A stretch of DNA of 64,000 nt from Spirochaetales bacterium (GTDB lineage Bacteria > Spirochaetota > Spirochaetia > UBA9216), in NCBI GenBank assembly GCA_016342585.1, contig JAEINK010000023.1:1-64000 (forward strand). Direction: 5' to 3'. Made by a program: the position numbers and the translations under genes. Within the stretch, counting starts at the first letter, position 1, and each line of letters starts with the position of its first letter. This document shows positions 9,030 to 18,841 of this stretch, in pieces. The notes under the pieces are model-generated. The model saw only the letters and a program-made list of their open reading frames with translations. It was not told where the DNA came from and searched no databases.

Positions 9030-10979
9030 ATGAAACCAAAATTATTTTCCCGTTTATTCATATTTACAACTCTACTCAGTCTGCTGATATTTTCCTGTGC
9101 TTCATCAGAGGGAATTGGGTCTGCAGCAAATGGAAATGAACTTGTCCGTGGCGATGTCCCGGATGGGGATGTTGATTCAGGAACAGACAGGGTGATAGAC
9201 GCGCCGGCCGAGGAGAAGGACTCCGGAGGAAGTGATGATTTTGCCGCTCCAGGGGATAGTCCGGCGGAAAACTCTTCTGTTGTACCGGAAAAACGGAAAG
9301 AGGCCATAGAAAAGGAGGCGGAGAGTGAACCCTTCTTTGGAATAAGAGCCGAAGAAGCCATGGAGTCTCCCATGCCTATGATGATGGAAGAGTCGGAAGG
9401 TGACTATTCTTACTCCACCAGTGGCTCCTCAAGGGAGGCGGCTCCCTCGGCTTCCGGCCTGAAGGCTGGTTATTCGGATGATAATCGGCAATATGGTTAT
9501 TTTATCCGGTTTCTGGAAGAGTTTGGTCAGGATGTTGTTCCCTTAAAGCTTGATATTGCTGAGCGTATTGTTCTCTCTGTAACCGATTCGAATGGTAAAC
9601 CAATTCATGGGGCCGAGATTTCCATTTCCGGTAAGGGTGTTGAAACCACCGGTAGGACCCATGCCGACGGCAGCTGGCAGTTTAACCCGCCCTCTCGGAG
9701 TTCGGGTGAATCCTATTTCGCAACCATTACCCCCGGCGAAGCCTACCCCGGAATAAGTCAAACCTTTGAAATCGAAAGGGATGGTCCCAGAAACCTGGAT
9801 ATATCCATCGACACAGAGAGGGTTATTCCGGATCCCATTCCCCTGGACATCGTCTTTGTCATGGATACCACCGGGAGTATGGGGGAGGAGATTGAACGCC
9901 TTAAGAATACCATTCAGATTATCCATATGAACCTTACAGCCCTTTCGATACCCGCTGAAGTTCGATTCGGCATGGTTCTCTATAAGGATGTGGATGATGC
10001 CTATCGAACGAGGGTGATCCCTCTTACCTCGGATCTTGATATTTTTCAGCAGGCTCTTAATACGGTTTCTGCCATGGGAGGCGGGGATACCCCCGAGGAC
10101 CTTGAAGCCGCCCTTGATGTTCTCATCCACTCCATGGAGTGGAACCCCGAGGCGATTCAGCTTGCCTATATCATTACCGACGCGCCGCCCCACCTTGATT
10201 ACAACTCCGACTACACCTGCAGTGATGCGGCGATTGATGCCCGGAAACAGGGGCTTAAAATTTACGGAATCGGGACCGGCGGTCTGGATCTTCAGGGGGA
10301 GTACATCCTTCGGCAGATAGCCCAGTATACATCGGCGAGATATATCTTTCTTACCTATGGATCGGAAACCGGCGAATCGAGTGGGGGAGAAGCCGGGAGT
10401 GTAAGCCATCATACGGGTTCCAACTGGAATGCCGACAAACTTGAGTCGATCATTATCCGTTTTGCGAAAGAGGAGATTTCCTACCTTTCGGACCATCCAC
10501 TCGAGGATGATGACCCCTGGTTTGAGGCCGGGTTGATCGAAACCGAAGAGGCCGAAGAGACCCTGGGCTCCCTCTTTGATCAGGCTCTGGAGCAGCTCCT
10601 TGATTATTCCACCTTTCCCGTGACCGAGCGAACACCTCTGGCCGTTCTGCCCTTTAATTTTGATGGAGATTCAGGAGCCACAGCCGAGTATTTTAATGAA
10701 CATTTCATACTCAGTGCCGGAAGAAGTGACCGACTCTCCCTGGCAGAGAGGAAGGATATAAGTCAGATCCTTACCGAGCTGGAGTTTCAGAATCTTGGTC
10801 TGACCGAAGAGGGGAGTGTTGGTAAAATAGGAGAGTTTCTGAATGCGGAAATCCTTGTTACCGGGAATCTCTTTATTAAGTCAGAAAAATATGAGCTCTT
10901 CCTGAAGCTCCTTCGGACAGAAACAGGCGAGGTTCTCTCGGTAACCCGGGCGGTAATCGAATCAGGGCTTGGACTTTAA
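9030..10979 (+). CDS. lipoprotein with carboxypeptidase-like, VWA and CsgG-like domains
   Basis: This is a 649-residue envelope lipoprotein with signal peptide and lipobox LLIFSC (Cys23). A disordered acidic region runs to about residue 165. A small beta domain like the CarboxypepD regulatory fold follows (GKPIHGAEISISG...GRTHADG, about 185-260). A von Willebrand A domain (about 270-480) starts with DIVFVMDTTGSMGEE, a D-x-T-x-S metal-site motif. The last 115 residues (from LAVLPFNFDGD) resemble the periplasmic fold of CsgG/LpoB-type proteins: ERKDISQIL, then AEILVTGNL. The last domain suggests peptidoglycan or outer-membrane assembly work, but this combination is unfamiliar and function is inferred only at domain level. 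It is monocistronic, with AAGGAAGG before the ATG. Confidence 0.82.
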   Translation: MKPKLFSRLFIFTTLLSLLIFSCASSEGIGSAANGNELVRGDVPDGDVDSGTDRVIDAPAEEKDSGGSDDFAAPGDSPAENSSVVPEKRKEAIEKEAESEPFFGIRAEEAMESPMPMMMEESEGDYSYSTSGSSREAAPSASGLKAGYSDDNRQYGYFIRFLEEFGQDVVPLKLDIAERIVLSVTDSNGKPIHGAEISISGKGVETTGRTHADGSWQFNPPSRSSGESYFATITPGEAYPGISQTFEIERDGPRNLDISIDTERVIPDPIPLDIVFVMDTTGSMGEEIERLKNTIQIIHMNLTALSIPAEVRFGMVLYKDVDDAYRTRVIPLTSDLDIFQQALNTVSAMGGGDTPEDLEAALDVLIHSMEWNPEAIQLAYIITDAPPHLDYNSDYTCSDAAIDARKQGLKIYGIGTGGLDLQGEYILRQIAQYTSARYIFLTYGSETGESSGGEAGSVSHHTGSNWNADKLESIIIRFAKEEISYLSDHPLEDDDPWFEAGLIETEEAEETLGSLFDQALEQLLDYSTFPVTERTPLAVLPFNFDGDSGATAEYFNEHFILSAGRSDRLSLAERKDISQILTELEFQNLGLTEEGSVGKIGEFLNAEILVTGNLFIKSEKYELFLKLLRTETGEVLSVTRAVIESGLGL

Positions 10980-10986
10980 TGAAAAC

Positions 10987-11016
10987 AGGTTGCCCGGGAT
11001 TGTTTTCGGGCAACCT
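10987..11016. terminator. strong hairpin between convergent genes
   Basis: A perfect 10-bp stem (AGGTTGCCCG / CGGGCAACCT) lies just after the VWA lipoprotein stop. Neither side carries a T-run, so it may be a Rho-assisted end or an RNA-stabilising 3' hairpin rather than a classic intrinsic terminator. Confidence 0.55.
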
Positions 11017-11055
11017 CAAGCCTCATGTAACAATAGATTCACTTTGGATGCTGAT

Positions 11056-12282
11056 TTACTCAGCCTCCTGACCTGTAAGCTCCTTCTCTTTCTCTAATCG
11101 GAATGAGTATACAATACCTGCCATCCCGAAAAGTGCCGCCATGGAGAACAGTGTTTCGATCCCAAGTTTTTCCCAAATTAATCCGCCTATCAGGGCGATT
11201 ACAACAGAGATAAGGTGGTTTATCGATATCCCCGAGGATAGGGTTGCCGTTGTTTCGGCCTGATCATCGCTTAATTTCTGAACGTAGACGGTCCTCGCTA
11301 TCCCCGCGGAGAAGAGCATGGCATCCAGAATGAAGACAACACAGACCACAACGAAGGCCGCCTGAAATGGGAGAATCCTGTGGGCAAATCCGTATAGAAA
11401 ACAGAGTAGAACGAGGATGATATAATCCAGAATCAATACAAATTTGTATCCGAGTCTGTCAACAAGTTTGCCCATGATCGGGTTCATAAAGATATTTGCC
11501 ATGGAGTATATTCCATAGAGGATGGCAATCAGTTCTGTTGGGGCTCCATAATTCACTATGAGAACATAGGGCGCGAATGTGAAAAATACCTGTTTCCTCG
11601 CTCCTGCGAAGATCTCCAGAATATAGTATTTTGAAAATTTCTTTTTGATGAGGAACTTCGGTCTTTTAATATACTCATCTTTCTCTTTGAGCCGTGATGT
11701 AAATAGTATACCAAGCAGGCATGTGACTGCGGCTGAAATAAAGACAATTCTGTATCTGCCAATTGGATTTTCGATCTGAAATACCGTTTTGGAAAGATAG
11801 AAAATGATGGAAACCATGTAGAAGCCCGCGACCATGCCCACATTTCCGAAGCTCCTGGCTATCCCCATTCCCAGGCCTGATTGTCCCGGTTTTGATGAGT
11901 GGACCGAGATGGATTGTCTGACCGGCATGATCAAATGCTCACCTGTGCTGAAGAGGACAACCATTACTACCGCAGTGATCTTGGTTCCCCCCGTCCAGAC
12001 CGCCAGTCCTGCCATTCCGAGCATGCTGATTAAGAGGGCGAGTCTTATCAGCCTTCTTTCGCTCATCCTGTGGAGGATGGCCAGAATGACTAATAGAAGG
12101 AGACCGGGGAGTTCCCTGGCGAATTCAACGACCCCCCTCCCAAAGGGTGAGATATTCTGCACCTCAGCCATATAGTTGTTGAAGGCTCCCAGGTTAAATC
12201 CGGAGGCAATACCGAAAATCAGCATGGCAAATAAAAACCCCATGATCTTTTCATCCTGGAAAACTTCCTTAATTCTTTTCAT
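11056..12282 (-). CDS. MFS transporter
   Basis: This is an inner-membrane transporter of 408 residues with about 12 hydrophobic segments and no signal peptide. The first half contains the region LLAILHRMSERRLIRLALL, the second GKLVDRLGYKFVLILDY, both in the place of the loop-2/loop-8 motif (G-x-x-x-D-R-x-G-x-R) of the major facilitator superfamily. This supports a secondary carrier, but substrate cannot be deduced. A GGAG stands 6 nt before the ATG. It is monocistronic and divergent from the beta-helix lipoprotein gene. Confidence 0.82.
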   Translation of the reverse strand: MKRIKEVFQDEKIMGFLFAMLIFGIASGFNLGAFNNYMAEVQNISPFGRGVVEFARELPGLLLLVILAILHRMSERRLIRLALLISMLGMAGLAVWTGGTKITAVVMVVLFSTGEHLIMPVRQSISVHSSKPGQSGLGMGIARSFGNVGMVAGFYMVSIIFYLSKTVFQIENPIGRYRIVFISAAVTCLLGILFTSRLKEKDEYIKRPKFLIKKKFSKYYILEIFAGARKQVFFTFAPYVLIVNYGAPTELIAILYGIYSMANIFMNPIMGKLVDRLGYKFVLILDYIILVLLCFLYGFAHRILPFQAAFVVVCVVFILDAMLFSAGIARTVYVQKLSDDQAETTATLSSGISINHLISVVIALIGGLIWEKLGIETLFSMAALFGMAGIVYSFRLEKEKELTGQEAE

Positions 12283-12430
12283 TTTTTCTCCAAAAACTCT
12301 AACATCAGATTTATCTCCAATTATATTACCTCCTATCGCTTCTGTTCAACTCTCGAAACAGTTTCTATGGAATATTTCTAAATGTTCAACCTTTCAGGCA
12401 TAGAATCTTCCTTGAACCGGGGATTGTGAA

Positions 12431-12460
12431 GTGGCAGGATCCAGAGGCTGATGGTATAAT
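12431..12460 (+). promoter_or_regulatory. putative promoter of the beta-helix lipoprotein
   Basis: GTGGCA, an 18-nt spacer and a perfect TATAAT end 36 bp before the ATG at 12496. The -10 is strong and the -35 moderate (4 of 6). Confidence 0.5.
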
Positions 12461-12495
12461 TATGTTGTAGTAGTAATTTGATAAAGGAGATTAAG

Positions 12496-15078
12496 ATGAA
12501 GAAAATTCTTTTAATCTTCCTGGTATTTATATTTATTTTACTAGTCAGTTGTGAGCTTGGTGGAGCCGGGGAGAGTTTTGGTTCGATCGAAGGTCAGGTA
12601 GAGGTTGAATTATCCGATACCTTCTTTAATACCATCATGGTTTATATTGATGGTGAGAGTGTGTTTTTCCGGATGGAAGGGGATGTTATGACCATTCCCA
12701 TGGTCCCCCCAGGTTCCCATATTGTTTCTATATATGCCTATCAAAAGATTCCTTTTATCGCGGATATTACCGTTGTAGGAACAGAGTCTGCGGATCTTGG
12801 GCCAATCAGGCTTGAATCATCCCACGTTATCTATGTGGCAACCGAAGCCGATGGTGGTAGTGATGACAATTCAGGATTGACGGGTGATGAACCATTAGCA
12901 TCCCCTGTTAAAGCACACCGGTTGGCTAAAGATATCGGAGCAGGTCAGGTGAAAATTGCCGAAGGATCCTATGATTTTGGCGGTGAGTTTCTCGATGTGA
13001 ATTTTAGCCTTGGTATCTCTGGGGGGTATGATGTCTCAGATTGGGAAACCTCAGATCCTGATAATCATGAAACAGTCTTTACCGGTTCCGATAATGTTAT
13101 TTGGTTTTTTGGAACCCCATTTGCCTGGATAAGCAACCTGACTATAAGACCTGCTGTGAATAACGATGATGATGGTGATGATGATTATAGTCGCGGAATA
13201 AATATTGCAGCATCTAACGTATGGGTAATAAATGTGAACGTGGAACCTCTAGAGGAATCCTACCGTAATTTCGAAGCGGTAAAAATCTCTGCCGGGGCTT
13301 TTGCTGTTATAAATAATTCTGCTTTTCTAACAGGATCGGCAGAGGAGCATATTAATGGAATAAGAGTAATGGAGGGGGGGTATCTGCAATCGAATAATTG
13401 TTCCATAACCACAGGAAATGCCGGTACACTCGATAGCTATGATGATGTTGTTGCCGGAACTGATGATTCAAGCATATATGGTCTTTATCTTGACTCTGAT
13501 TCCCGAGCGGATATATCGGCGTATTCGATTAATCTAGGAGACTCTTATGAAGGTAACTTTGGAGTGCACTCGACTGAATCATCTTCTGTTAAAATTGTTG
13601 ATAGTAATATTATTTCCGGAGGATCTTCGATCAGCACGTCTGCCGGTATTATTGCATCTCATGGTTCAGAAGTCCAGATTTCCAGCTCTGATATTACTGC
13701 CGGCGCTGGATTTGATAATTCACAGGGAATAGTCATGCTTAATGAATCCTATTTAATCATTGATAATTCGTATGTTCATGGGGGATATACGGAGCATTCA
13801 TATAATTCCAGTGTGGGTATAGCTATTTACGAACAATCATCTGCATTTATTACTGATAATGTTCTGATTGAACCGGGTGTTGCTCCAAACAGTATGCAGA
13901 TTGGAATAAGCCTGGGTACATCCGGCAGTGTGGAGATATTAGATAATATTGAGATTACTGGAGGGGGCAGTGGATTACGAAATGTTGGGATTGATATTTA
14001 TGAAAATTCGGGAGAGGTTTTGATTTCCGGTAATCAGAATATTTCAGGAGGAGATGCTGAGTTAAGTGCCTGTGATCTTGCTGCCAATAATTTTACCTTC
14101 CTCGACATTAACGAGAATAATTTTACAGGGGGATCTGCCTATGAGGTCAAAAATATTGACGCTGGTTCCTACTGGTCGGATGTGACTTTCCAGATTACGA
14201 ACAACACCCTTACCGGGGGGGCTTCTGTAAGGGGCGGAGGTTTGGAGAATGTCGATGATTTCTATTATGATTCTACAAATATTCGAGTATTTGGTTTTAT
14301 TTTAGCAATTATTTCCGGTAACGATATATCCAGCGGGACTTTAGATAATAAGGTCGCAGATGGCTGGTCCGGGGGGGTAACCGTTCTCAATCCCGGAGCC
14401 TACGAAGTTATATTCGGCAGTAATGTTATCCACCCCGTTGATCCTTCAAGTACCGAGGTCGTATACCTCCGGGGAGTTCATGGAGGTATGGATATTTCCA
14501 CGATTCATATTACCAATAATCTTTTTAGTCTGTATCAGTCCAATGGTTCTTTACATATCCTTGAAGCTGAGAATTATGCGGATTATGTGGTGGGAAATAA
14601 TACTTTTATCTGTGAAAACGCGGATCCTGTCGAAAGTGAAATCCTCATCTCTTCACACTGGTTTGCTCAATATGAAATTATGAACAATATCTTCTATTTC
14701 CCTGTTGATTCAGGAGAAACGTTTGAGGTTAGTCAGAATGTTTCTGCAGATTTGGATTCCAATATTTTTATCAATTTTGAGGGCATTCTGGATGCAAGTC
14801 TTAACGCCACCCGCTCCTGGGCGATTCTTTATACTGACACCGCTACTTATCTGACCGATACTTTTCAAAGTGCTGATACAGACCTTTCCGATGGAAATTC
14901 CGGAGACTGGCATCTGAGGGACCTTTCTCAACCGATCAACTATGGGGAAGGTCTTTTCTCACTGGTTGATTATCCGATACTGCTCTATGATATTGATGGT
15001 AACACTCGCTCGTGGGCACCCTGGGAAACAATTGCCGATAATGCGGTTGATGCCGGGGCATACGAGTATACTGAATAG
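12496..15078 (+). CDS. lipoprotein with DUF1565-like parallel beta-helix
   Basis: This is an 860-residue secreted lipoprotein with lipobox LLVSC (Cys19). A short carboxypeptidase-regulatory-like beta domain (FGSIEGQVEVEL, about 30-95) is followed by IYVATEADGGSDDNSGLTGDEPL, the start typical of DUF1565/right-handed beta-helix proteins. Then come some 700 residues of short strands separated by turns rich in N, G, S and D (many ISGN, ITNN, VIDNS turns), as in pectin-lyase-like solenoids. No catalytic residues of polysaccharide lyases were recognised, so it may bind carbohydrate or be structural. The ATG at 12496 has AAAGGAG at proper spacing; an in-frame TTG at 12478 precedes this site and is rejected. 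Confidence 0.8.
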   Translation: MKKILLIFLVFIFILLVSCELGGAGESFGSIEGQVEVELSDTFFNTIMVYIDGESVFFRMEGDVMTIPMVPPGSHIVSIYAYQKIPFIADITVVGTESADLGPIRLESSHVIYVATEADGGSDDNSGLTGDEPLASPVKAHRLAKDIGAGQVKIAEGSYDFGGEFLDVNFSLGISGGYDVSDWETSDPDNHETVFTGSDNVIWFFGTPFAWISNLTIRPAVNNDDDGDDDYSRGINIAASNVWVINVNVEPLEESYRNFEAVKISAGAFAVINNSAFLTGSAEEHINGIRVMEGGYLQSNNCSITTGNAGTLDSYDDVVAGTDDSSIYGLYLDSDSRADISAYSINLGDSYEGNFGVHSTESSSVKIVDSNIISGGSSISTSAGIIASHGSEVQISSSDITAGAGFDNSQGIVMLNESYLIIDNSYVHGGYTEHSYNSSVGIAIYEQSSAFITDNVLIEPGVAPNSMQIGISLGTSGSVEILDNIEITGGGSGLRNVGIDIYENSGEVLISGNQNISGGDAELSACDLAANNFTFLDINENNFTGGSAYEVKNIDAGSYWSDVTFQITNNTLTGGASVRGGGLENVDDFYYDSTNIRVFGFILAIISGNDISSGTLDNKVADGWSGGVTVLNPGAYEVIFGSNVIHPVDPSSTEVVYLRGVHGGMDISTIHITNNLFSLYQSNGSLHILEAENYADYVVGNNTFICENADPVESEILISSHWFAQYEIMNNIFYFPVDSGETFEVSQNVSADLDSNIFINFEGILDASLNATRSWAILYTDTATYLTDTFQSADTDLSDGNSGDWHLRDLSQPINYGEGLFSLVDYPILLYDIDGNTRSWAPWETIADNAVDAGAYEYTE

Positions 15079-15106
15079 AACTATAATTAGTAAAAAATAT
15101 TGAATA

Positions 15107-15135
15107 GGGCTGTCCAGAGTAATACCGGACAGCCC
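15107..15135. terminator. hairpin between convergent genes
   Basis: A 9-bp stem GGGCTGTCC / GGACAGCCC with an 11-nt loop lies between the stops at 15078 and 15169. T-runs are weak on both sides, so its termination strength is uncertain. Confidence 0.6.
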
Positions 15136-15168
15136 CTAATTATGAATACCTGTTATAAAATAAAATCC

Positions 15169-16938
15169 TTAATCCAGCAGACCTATTGTTGCTGTCCTCT
15201 CTTTCCTGAACTGGCTGGTATAGAGTCCATAATAATGGCCCTTCTCCTTGAGAAGCCCTGCGTGGGTACCAGACTCTGTGATCTTCCCGTCCTGAACGAC
15301 CAGGATCCTGTCGGCATCCTTTATTGTGGATAGTCTGTGGGCGATGATTATACTCGTTCTGCCCGCAAGGAGGGCGGCAATCCCCTGCTGAATATTTTTC
15401 TCAGTCAAGGTATCTATGGAACTTGTCGCCTCGTCCATTATCAGGATGTCCGGCGAGGCCAGGATTGCCCTGGTCAGGGATATCAGCTGTTTCTGTCCCT
15501 GGGAGAGGAGGGTACCCTCTTCTCCGACGAGCTCATCCCATCCATTGGGAAGACCGGTAATCATCCCATAGGAGTGGGCGGTCTTTGCCGCATAGACTAT
15601 CTCATCCTCAGTCGCTCCCGGTTTTCCATATTCGATGTTTTCCCTTATGGTTCCGGAGAAAAGGTGAGGTTTCTGCAGCACTACCCCGATTCGTCCCTGA
15701 AGAGCCTTCTGGGTATAATCTCTATAGTCCCTTCCGTCGATGAGGATCCTGCCGGAAACCGGTTCATAATACCGGGAAATAAGACTGGCGATGGTTGTTT
15801 TTCCACCTCCTGTCGGCCCGACTATGGCAATGGTCTCTCCCGGGTTTATCTGCAGGTTGAATTCTGAAAGGATGGGGTTATCCTCTTTATAATGGAAAAC
15901 AACATCCTTAAACTCTATCTCCCCCTGGAAAGAGGCCTCATCCTCGGCCCCTTTTTTATCCTGAATCTCCGACTCGGTATCTAAAAGGCCGAATACTCTC
16001 TCGGCCCCGGCGATGGACTGCTGCATTTCGCTGAAGACTCTTGCCAGTTCCTGGATGGGCCAAAGCATAAAGGTTATATACCCTATGAAGGCCCGCAAGC
16101 CTCCTATGGTCATCTCTCCCAGCTGGATCTGAAATCCACCGAACCAGAGTATAGCTCCCAGGGCAAAGGTTATGATCAACTGAACCGCCGGCAGAAAGAG
16201 GGCCGACAGCCAGGCTGCCCGGAAGGATGTGTTATACATATCTCCTGTTAAGCCCCCAAAGTTTCGCAGGTTCTGTTTTTCCCTTGTCAGGGCCTTTACG
16301 ATCTTCACCCCGGTGAAATTTTCGTTGTAGGCTGCTGTAATTTTCGAGTTGATTGACCGCACCTTTCGATACTCCCCCAGGATATGCGTCTTGAATTTGA
16401 AGGCTGTAAATACCAGTGCCGGAAGTATGAGTGCCATTATCCCTGCCAGCTTCAAATTAATCTTTGCCATGAAAATCAGGGATATGGTGATATTAAAAAA
16501 CCCCCATACCGAATCCAGGAGCATCCAGCTTACCAGGTCGGCTATCTTTGTCGTGTCACTGGTTATCCTTGATAAAAGCCAACCGCTGGACGATTTGTCA
16601 AAGAAGGAGAACGATAGCTCCTGTATGTGGTTGAACAGTTTTTCCCGAAGGTCATACTGGATCTGTTCGGCGAGTCTTCCTGCACAGTAAATGAACCCAA
16701 AAAAGCTGAGACTATTGATCAGATAGGTGAGTCCATAGAGTTTGCAGAAATATATAACCTGCTCGAGGCTCCCCGCGAGGATCCCTTCATCTATTATGCT
16801 TTTCGTGATGTAGGTGCCCAGACTGTCCAGGAATGCTGTGAAAATTATACATAGTATAAACCCCGTAAAAAGAACCTTATGGGGTTTTGCCAGTTTGAGT
16901 ATTCTGAATATTGTCTTGTTTCTTGAATCTTTTATCAT
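15169..16938 (-). CDS. ABC exporter half-transporter, catalytic-site subunit
   Basis: This is a membrane ATPase of 589 residues: six transmembrane helices (about 20-310) fused to one nucleotide-binding domain. Motifs are Walker A GPTGGGKTT, Q-loop VVLQKPHLF, signature LSQGQKQ (canonical LSGGQ altered), Walker B ILIMDE with the catalytic glutamate, and H-loop IAHRLST. Its gene overlaps the preceding half-transporter by 4 bp (ATGA). The two NBD defects fall in the same composite site, so they almost certainly form a heterodimer of the TM287/288-BmrCD type that exports drugs or lipids. The neighbour upstream carries the attenuator that should control both. Confidence 0.93.
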   Translation of the reverse strand: MIKDSRNKTIFRILKLAKPHKVLFTGFILCIIFTAFLDSLGTYITKSIIDEGILAGSLEQVIYFCKLYGLTYLINSLSFFGFIYCAGRLAEQIQYDLREKLFNHIQELSFSFFDKSSSGWLLSRITSDTTKIADLVSWMLLDSVWGFFNITISLIFMAKINLKLAGIMALILPALVFTAFKFKTHILGEYRKVRSINSKITAAYNENFTGVKIVKALTREKQNLRNFGGLTGDMYNTSFRAAWLSALFLPAVQLIITFALGAILWFGGFQIQLGEMTIGGLRAFIGYITFMLWPIQELARVFSEMQQSIAGAERVFGLLDTESEIQDKKGAEDEASFQGEIEFKDVVFHYKEDNPILSEFNLQINPGETIAIVGPTGGGKTTIASLISRYYEPVSGRILIDGRDYRDYTQKALQGRIGVVLQKPHLFSGTIRENIEYGKPGATEDEIVYAAKTAHSYGMITGLPNGWDELVGEEGTLLSQGQKQLISLTRAILASPDILIMDEATSSIDTLTEKNIQQGIAALLAGRTSIIIAHRLSTIKDADRILVVQDGKITESGTHAGLLKEKGHYYGLYTSQFRKERTATIGLLD

Positions 16939-18719
16939 GCTTTTATCTCCGCTTCGGAAAGCTCCTTCTGCAATTCTGCTTCAATCTCTGTCTGCAGTGT
17001 GAAGACCTTGCGATAGAATCCTTCCACCGCTGTCAGTTCTTCATGGGTTCCTTCCTGGACAATACTGCCCTCCTTCAGGACGAGTATCCGGTCTGCCATC
17101 TTCAGGGTTTGTATCCTGTGGGCAATAATGAAATTGGTTCTTCCCTTCATCAACTCTGCCAGGGCCTGCTTTATCTTCTCTTCCGTGGCGGCATCTACAG
17201 CCGAGGTGGAATCGTCCAGTATGAGGATGGCCGGATCCTTGAGGATCGTCCTGGCGATGGTGATCCTTTGCTTCTGTCCCCCCGAGAGGCTGACACCCTT
17301 TTCACCAACCATGGTTTCATATCCATCGGGCAGGCTCATAATGGAGTCATGGATGGCCGCCGCTTTCGCTGCTGTCTTTATCTCATCAAGGGTGATTTTT
17401 CTGTCCAGACCATACCCTATGTTTTCCCGGATCGTTGTTGAAAATAGAAACGGTTCCTGTTCTACTATCCCGATATTCCGGCGGAGGTAGTGCCGGCTGT
17501 AGTGGTCTATAGGACGGTTGTCCAGGAGTATCTCTCCCTCCTGAAACTCATAGTTTCTGGGCAGCAGGTTTACAAGGGTGGACTTGCCTGATCCTGTGGC
17601 ACCCACAAGGGCAATCTTTGCCCCCGGTTTACAGGAAAAGTTTATCCCGTTCAGTACGGGAACTTCGTTATCATAGGCAAAGTTCAGGTTGTTTATCTCA
17701 AGCTGTCCCTGAATTCTATGACTGTCCGGAACTTTCCCTGAATGAAGATCCTCCTTCTCTGTCTCCAGGACCTCAACAATCCTGTTGAAGGATACAAAGC
17801 TTTTGGAGAGTTCTGTGATCATCCTGCCTAATTCCTGGAGTGGCCAGATAAGGGCATTTACCATTGAAGAAAAGGCGATGAATGTGCCCGGGGTCATGGT
17901 CCCATTCAGGACCATAACAGCGCCAACCAGCAGGGTTGTGACAAATTGAAGTCCACAGATGGAGTGGGCCAGGGGCCAGTACAGGGAGTGACGCATAAGC
18001 AGGACAAAGCCCTTCTTTCTCTGGCGACTGTTTATCTTCTCAAATCTTTCCTTCTCCCAATCCTGCCGTGCGAATGATCGAACCACCCGGATCCCCGAAA
18101 GGTTCTCCTGAATAGCGGCGGTCATCTTTCCCTGGTGATCCTGAAAATCATCGTAGGCCTTGAAGATCAACTTGAAAAAGATTGTAGAGAGAAAAGCGAT
18201 TAATGGAACCGCAATAATCGATATCAATGCAAGCCTATAGTCCAGAAACAGGAGGATAACAAAGTTAATAAGGAAAAGAAGAATGATCTTAGTAAACATG
18301 GGTATCTGTTCAGCAAAGAATCTCCTTACGGCATCAACATCCGAAGTCGCCCTCTGTACCAGCTCTCCGGTCTGGGCATTATCATGGTATTTAAAAGAGA
18401 GGTTCTGAATATGATCAAAAATGTTATTCCGGATATCCCGGGTAACAGATTCCGAAACCTTTGCCTTTCCTCTTCCCTCCAGAAAGCTGAAGAGGCCGCG
18501 AAAGAGTGAAATGCCAATGAAGAGAAGACTCCCCATGATTATCATGGCCATCCCTCTCTTTTCAATTATTATCTTATCTATGATGTGACGAATGACAAGA
18601 TTTCCGGTCGCTTCGGCTGCTACTTCGCCGGCAATGGCAGCAAGTGCCCCAAGATAGATCCATTTGGATTTTCCAATAAGTTGAATGAGTTGTTGTAATT
18701 TTTCTTTATAATTGTTCAA
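16935..18719 (-). CDS. ABC exporter half-transporter, degenerate-site subunit
   Basis: This is a 594-residue half-transporter (six TM helices then NBD). Walker A is GATGSGKST and the signature LSGGQKQR is canonical, but Walker B reads ILILDDS: the catalytic glutamate is aspartate. The H-loop histidine is kept (IIAHRIQ). Together with the altered signature of its partner this makes one of the two ATP sites degenerate, as in heterodimeric multidrug exporters. The start is TTG at 18719, chosen because AAGGAGG lies 9 nt upstream and no ATG fits. It is the first structural gene of the operon and is separated from its promoter by about 270 nt of leader carrying a peptide and a terminator. Confidence 0.93.
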   Translation of the reverse strand: MNNYKEKLQQLIQLIGKSKWIYLGALAAIAGEVAAEATGNLVIRHIIDKIIIEKRGMAMIIMGSLLFIGISLFRGLFSFLEGRGKAKVSESVTRDIRNNIFDHIQNLSFKYHDNAQTGELVQRATSDVDAVRRFFAEQIPMFTKIILLFLINFVILLFLDYRLALISIIAVPLIAFLSTIFFKLIFKAYDDFQDHQGKMTAAIQENLSGIRVVRSFARQDWEKERFEKINSRQRKKGFVLLMRHSLYWPLAHSICGLQFVTTLLVGAVMVLNGTMTPGTFIAFSSMVNALIWPLQELGRMITELSKSFVSFNRIVEVLETEKEDLHSGKVPDSHRIQGQLEINNLNFAYDNEVPVLNGINFSCKPGAKIALVGATGSGKSTLVNLLPRNYEFQEGEILLDNRPIDHYSRHYLRRNIGIVEQEPFLFSTTIRENIGYGLDRKITLDEIKTAAKAAAIHDSIMSLPDGYETMVGEKGVSLSGGQKQRITIARTILKDPAILILDDSTSAVDAATEEKIKQALAELMKGRTNFIIAHRIQTLKMADRILVLKEGSIVQEGTHEELTAVEGFYRKVFTLQTEIEAELQKELSEAEIKA

Positions 18720-18841
18720 AGCTTCCGGCCTCCTTCGTGTCCGGCTGGCTTAAATGAAGGCCTTTTAATAAAGGCCCCGGGAATGTGTTCCGCGGCGGTG
18801 GGTTATCCTGCTGTTAAATCTAATCGATTTAATGAAAGGAT
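18720..18841 (-). other. leader RNA between terminator and first ABC gene
   Basis: This untranslated stretch has a second hairpin (GGCCTTT / AAAGGCC, 18759-18776) without a T-run. It also has a copy of CCGCGGAAC (minus strand, near 18788-18796) that could pair with the 3' arm of the terminator in read-through RNA. It ends with the AAGGAGG site for the TTG start. No reading frame of note was seen. Confidence 0.5.

Noticed and set aside
9543-10496. 317-codon open frame on the minus strand inside the VWA lipoprotein gene
   Set aside because: Shadow of the real gene, no ribosome site and no family likeness.
12355-12365. GAAACAGTTTC palindrome between the MFS and beta-helix genes
   Set aside because: Single 5-bp arms, not linked with a promoter or regulator.
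16911-17441. 176-codon plus-strand frame opposite the ABC exporter
   Set aside because: Lies over the Walker and signature motifs of the true gene on the other strand.
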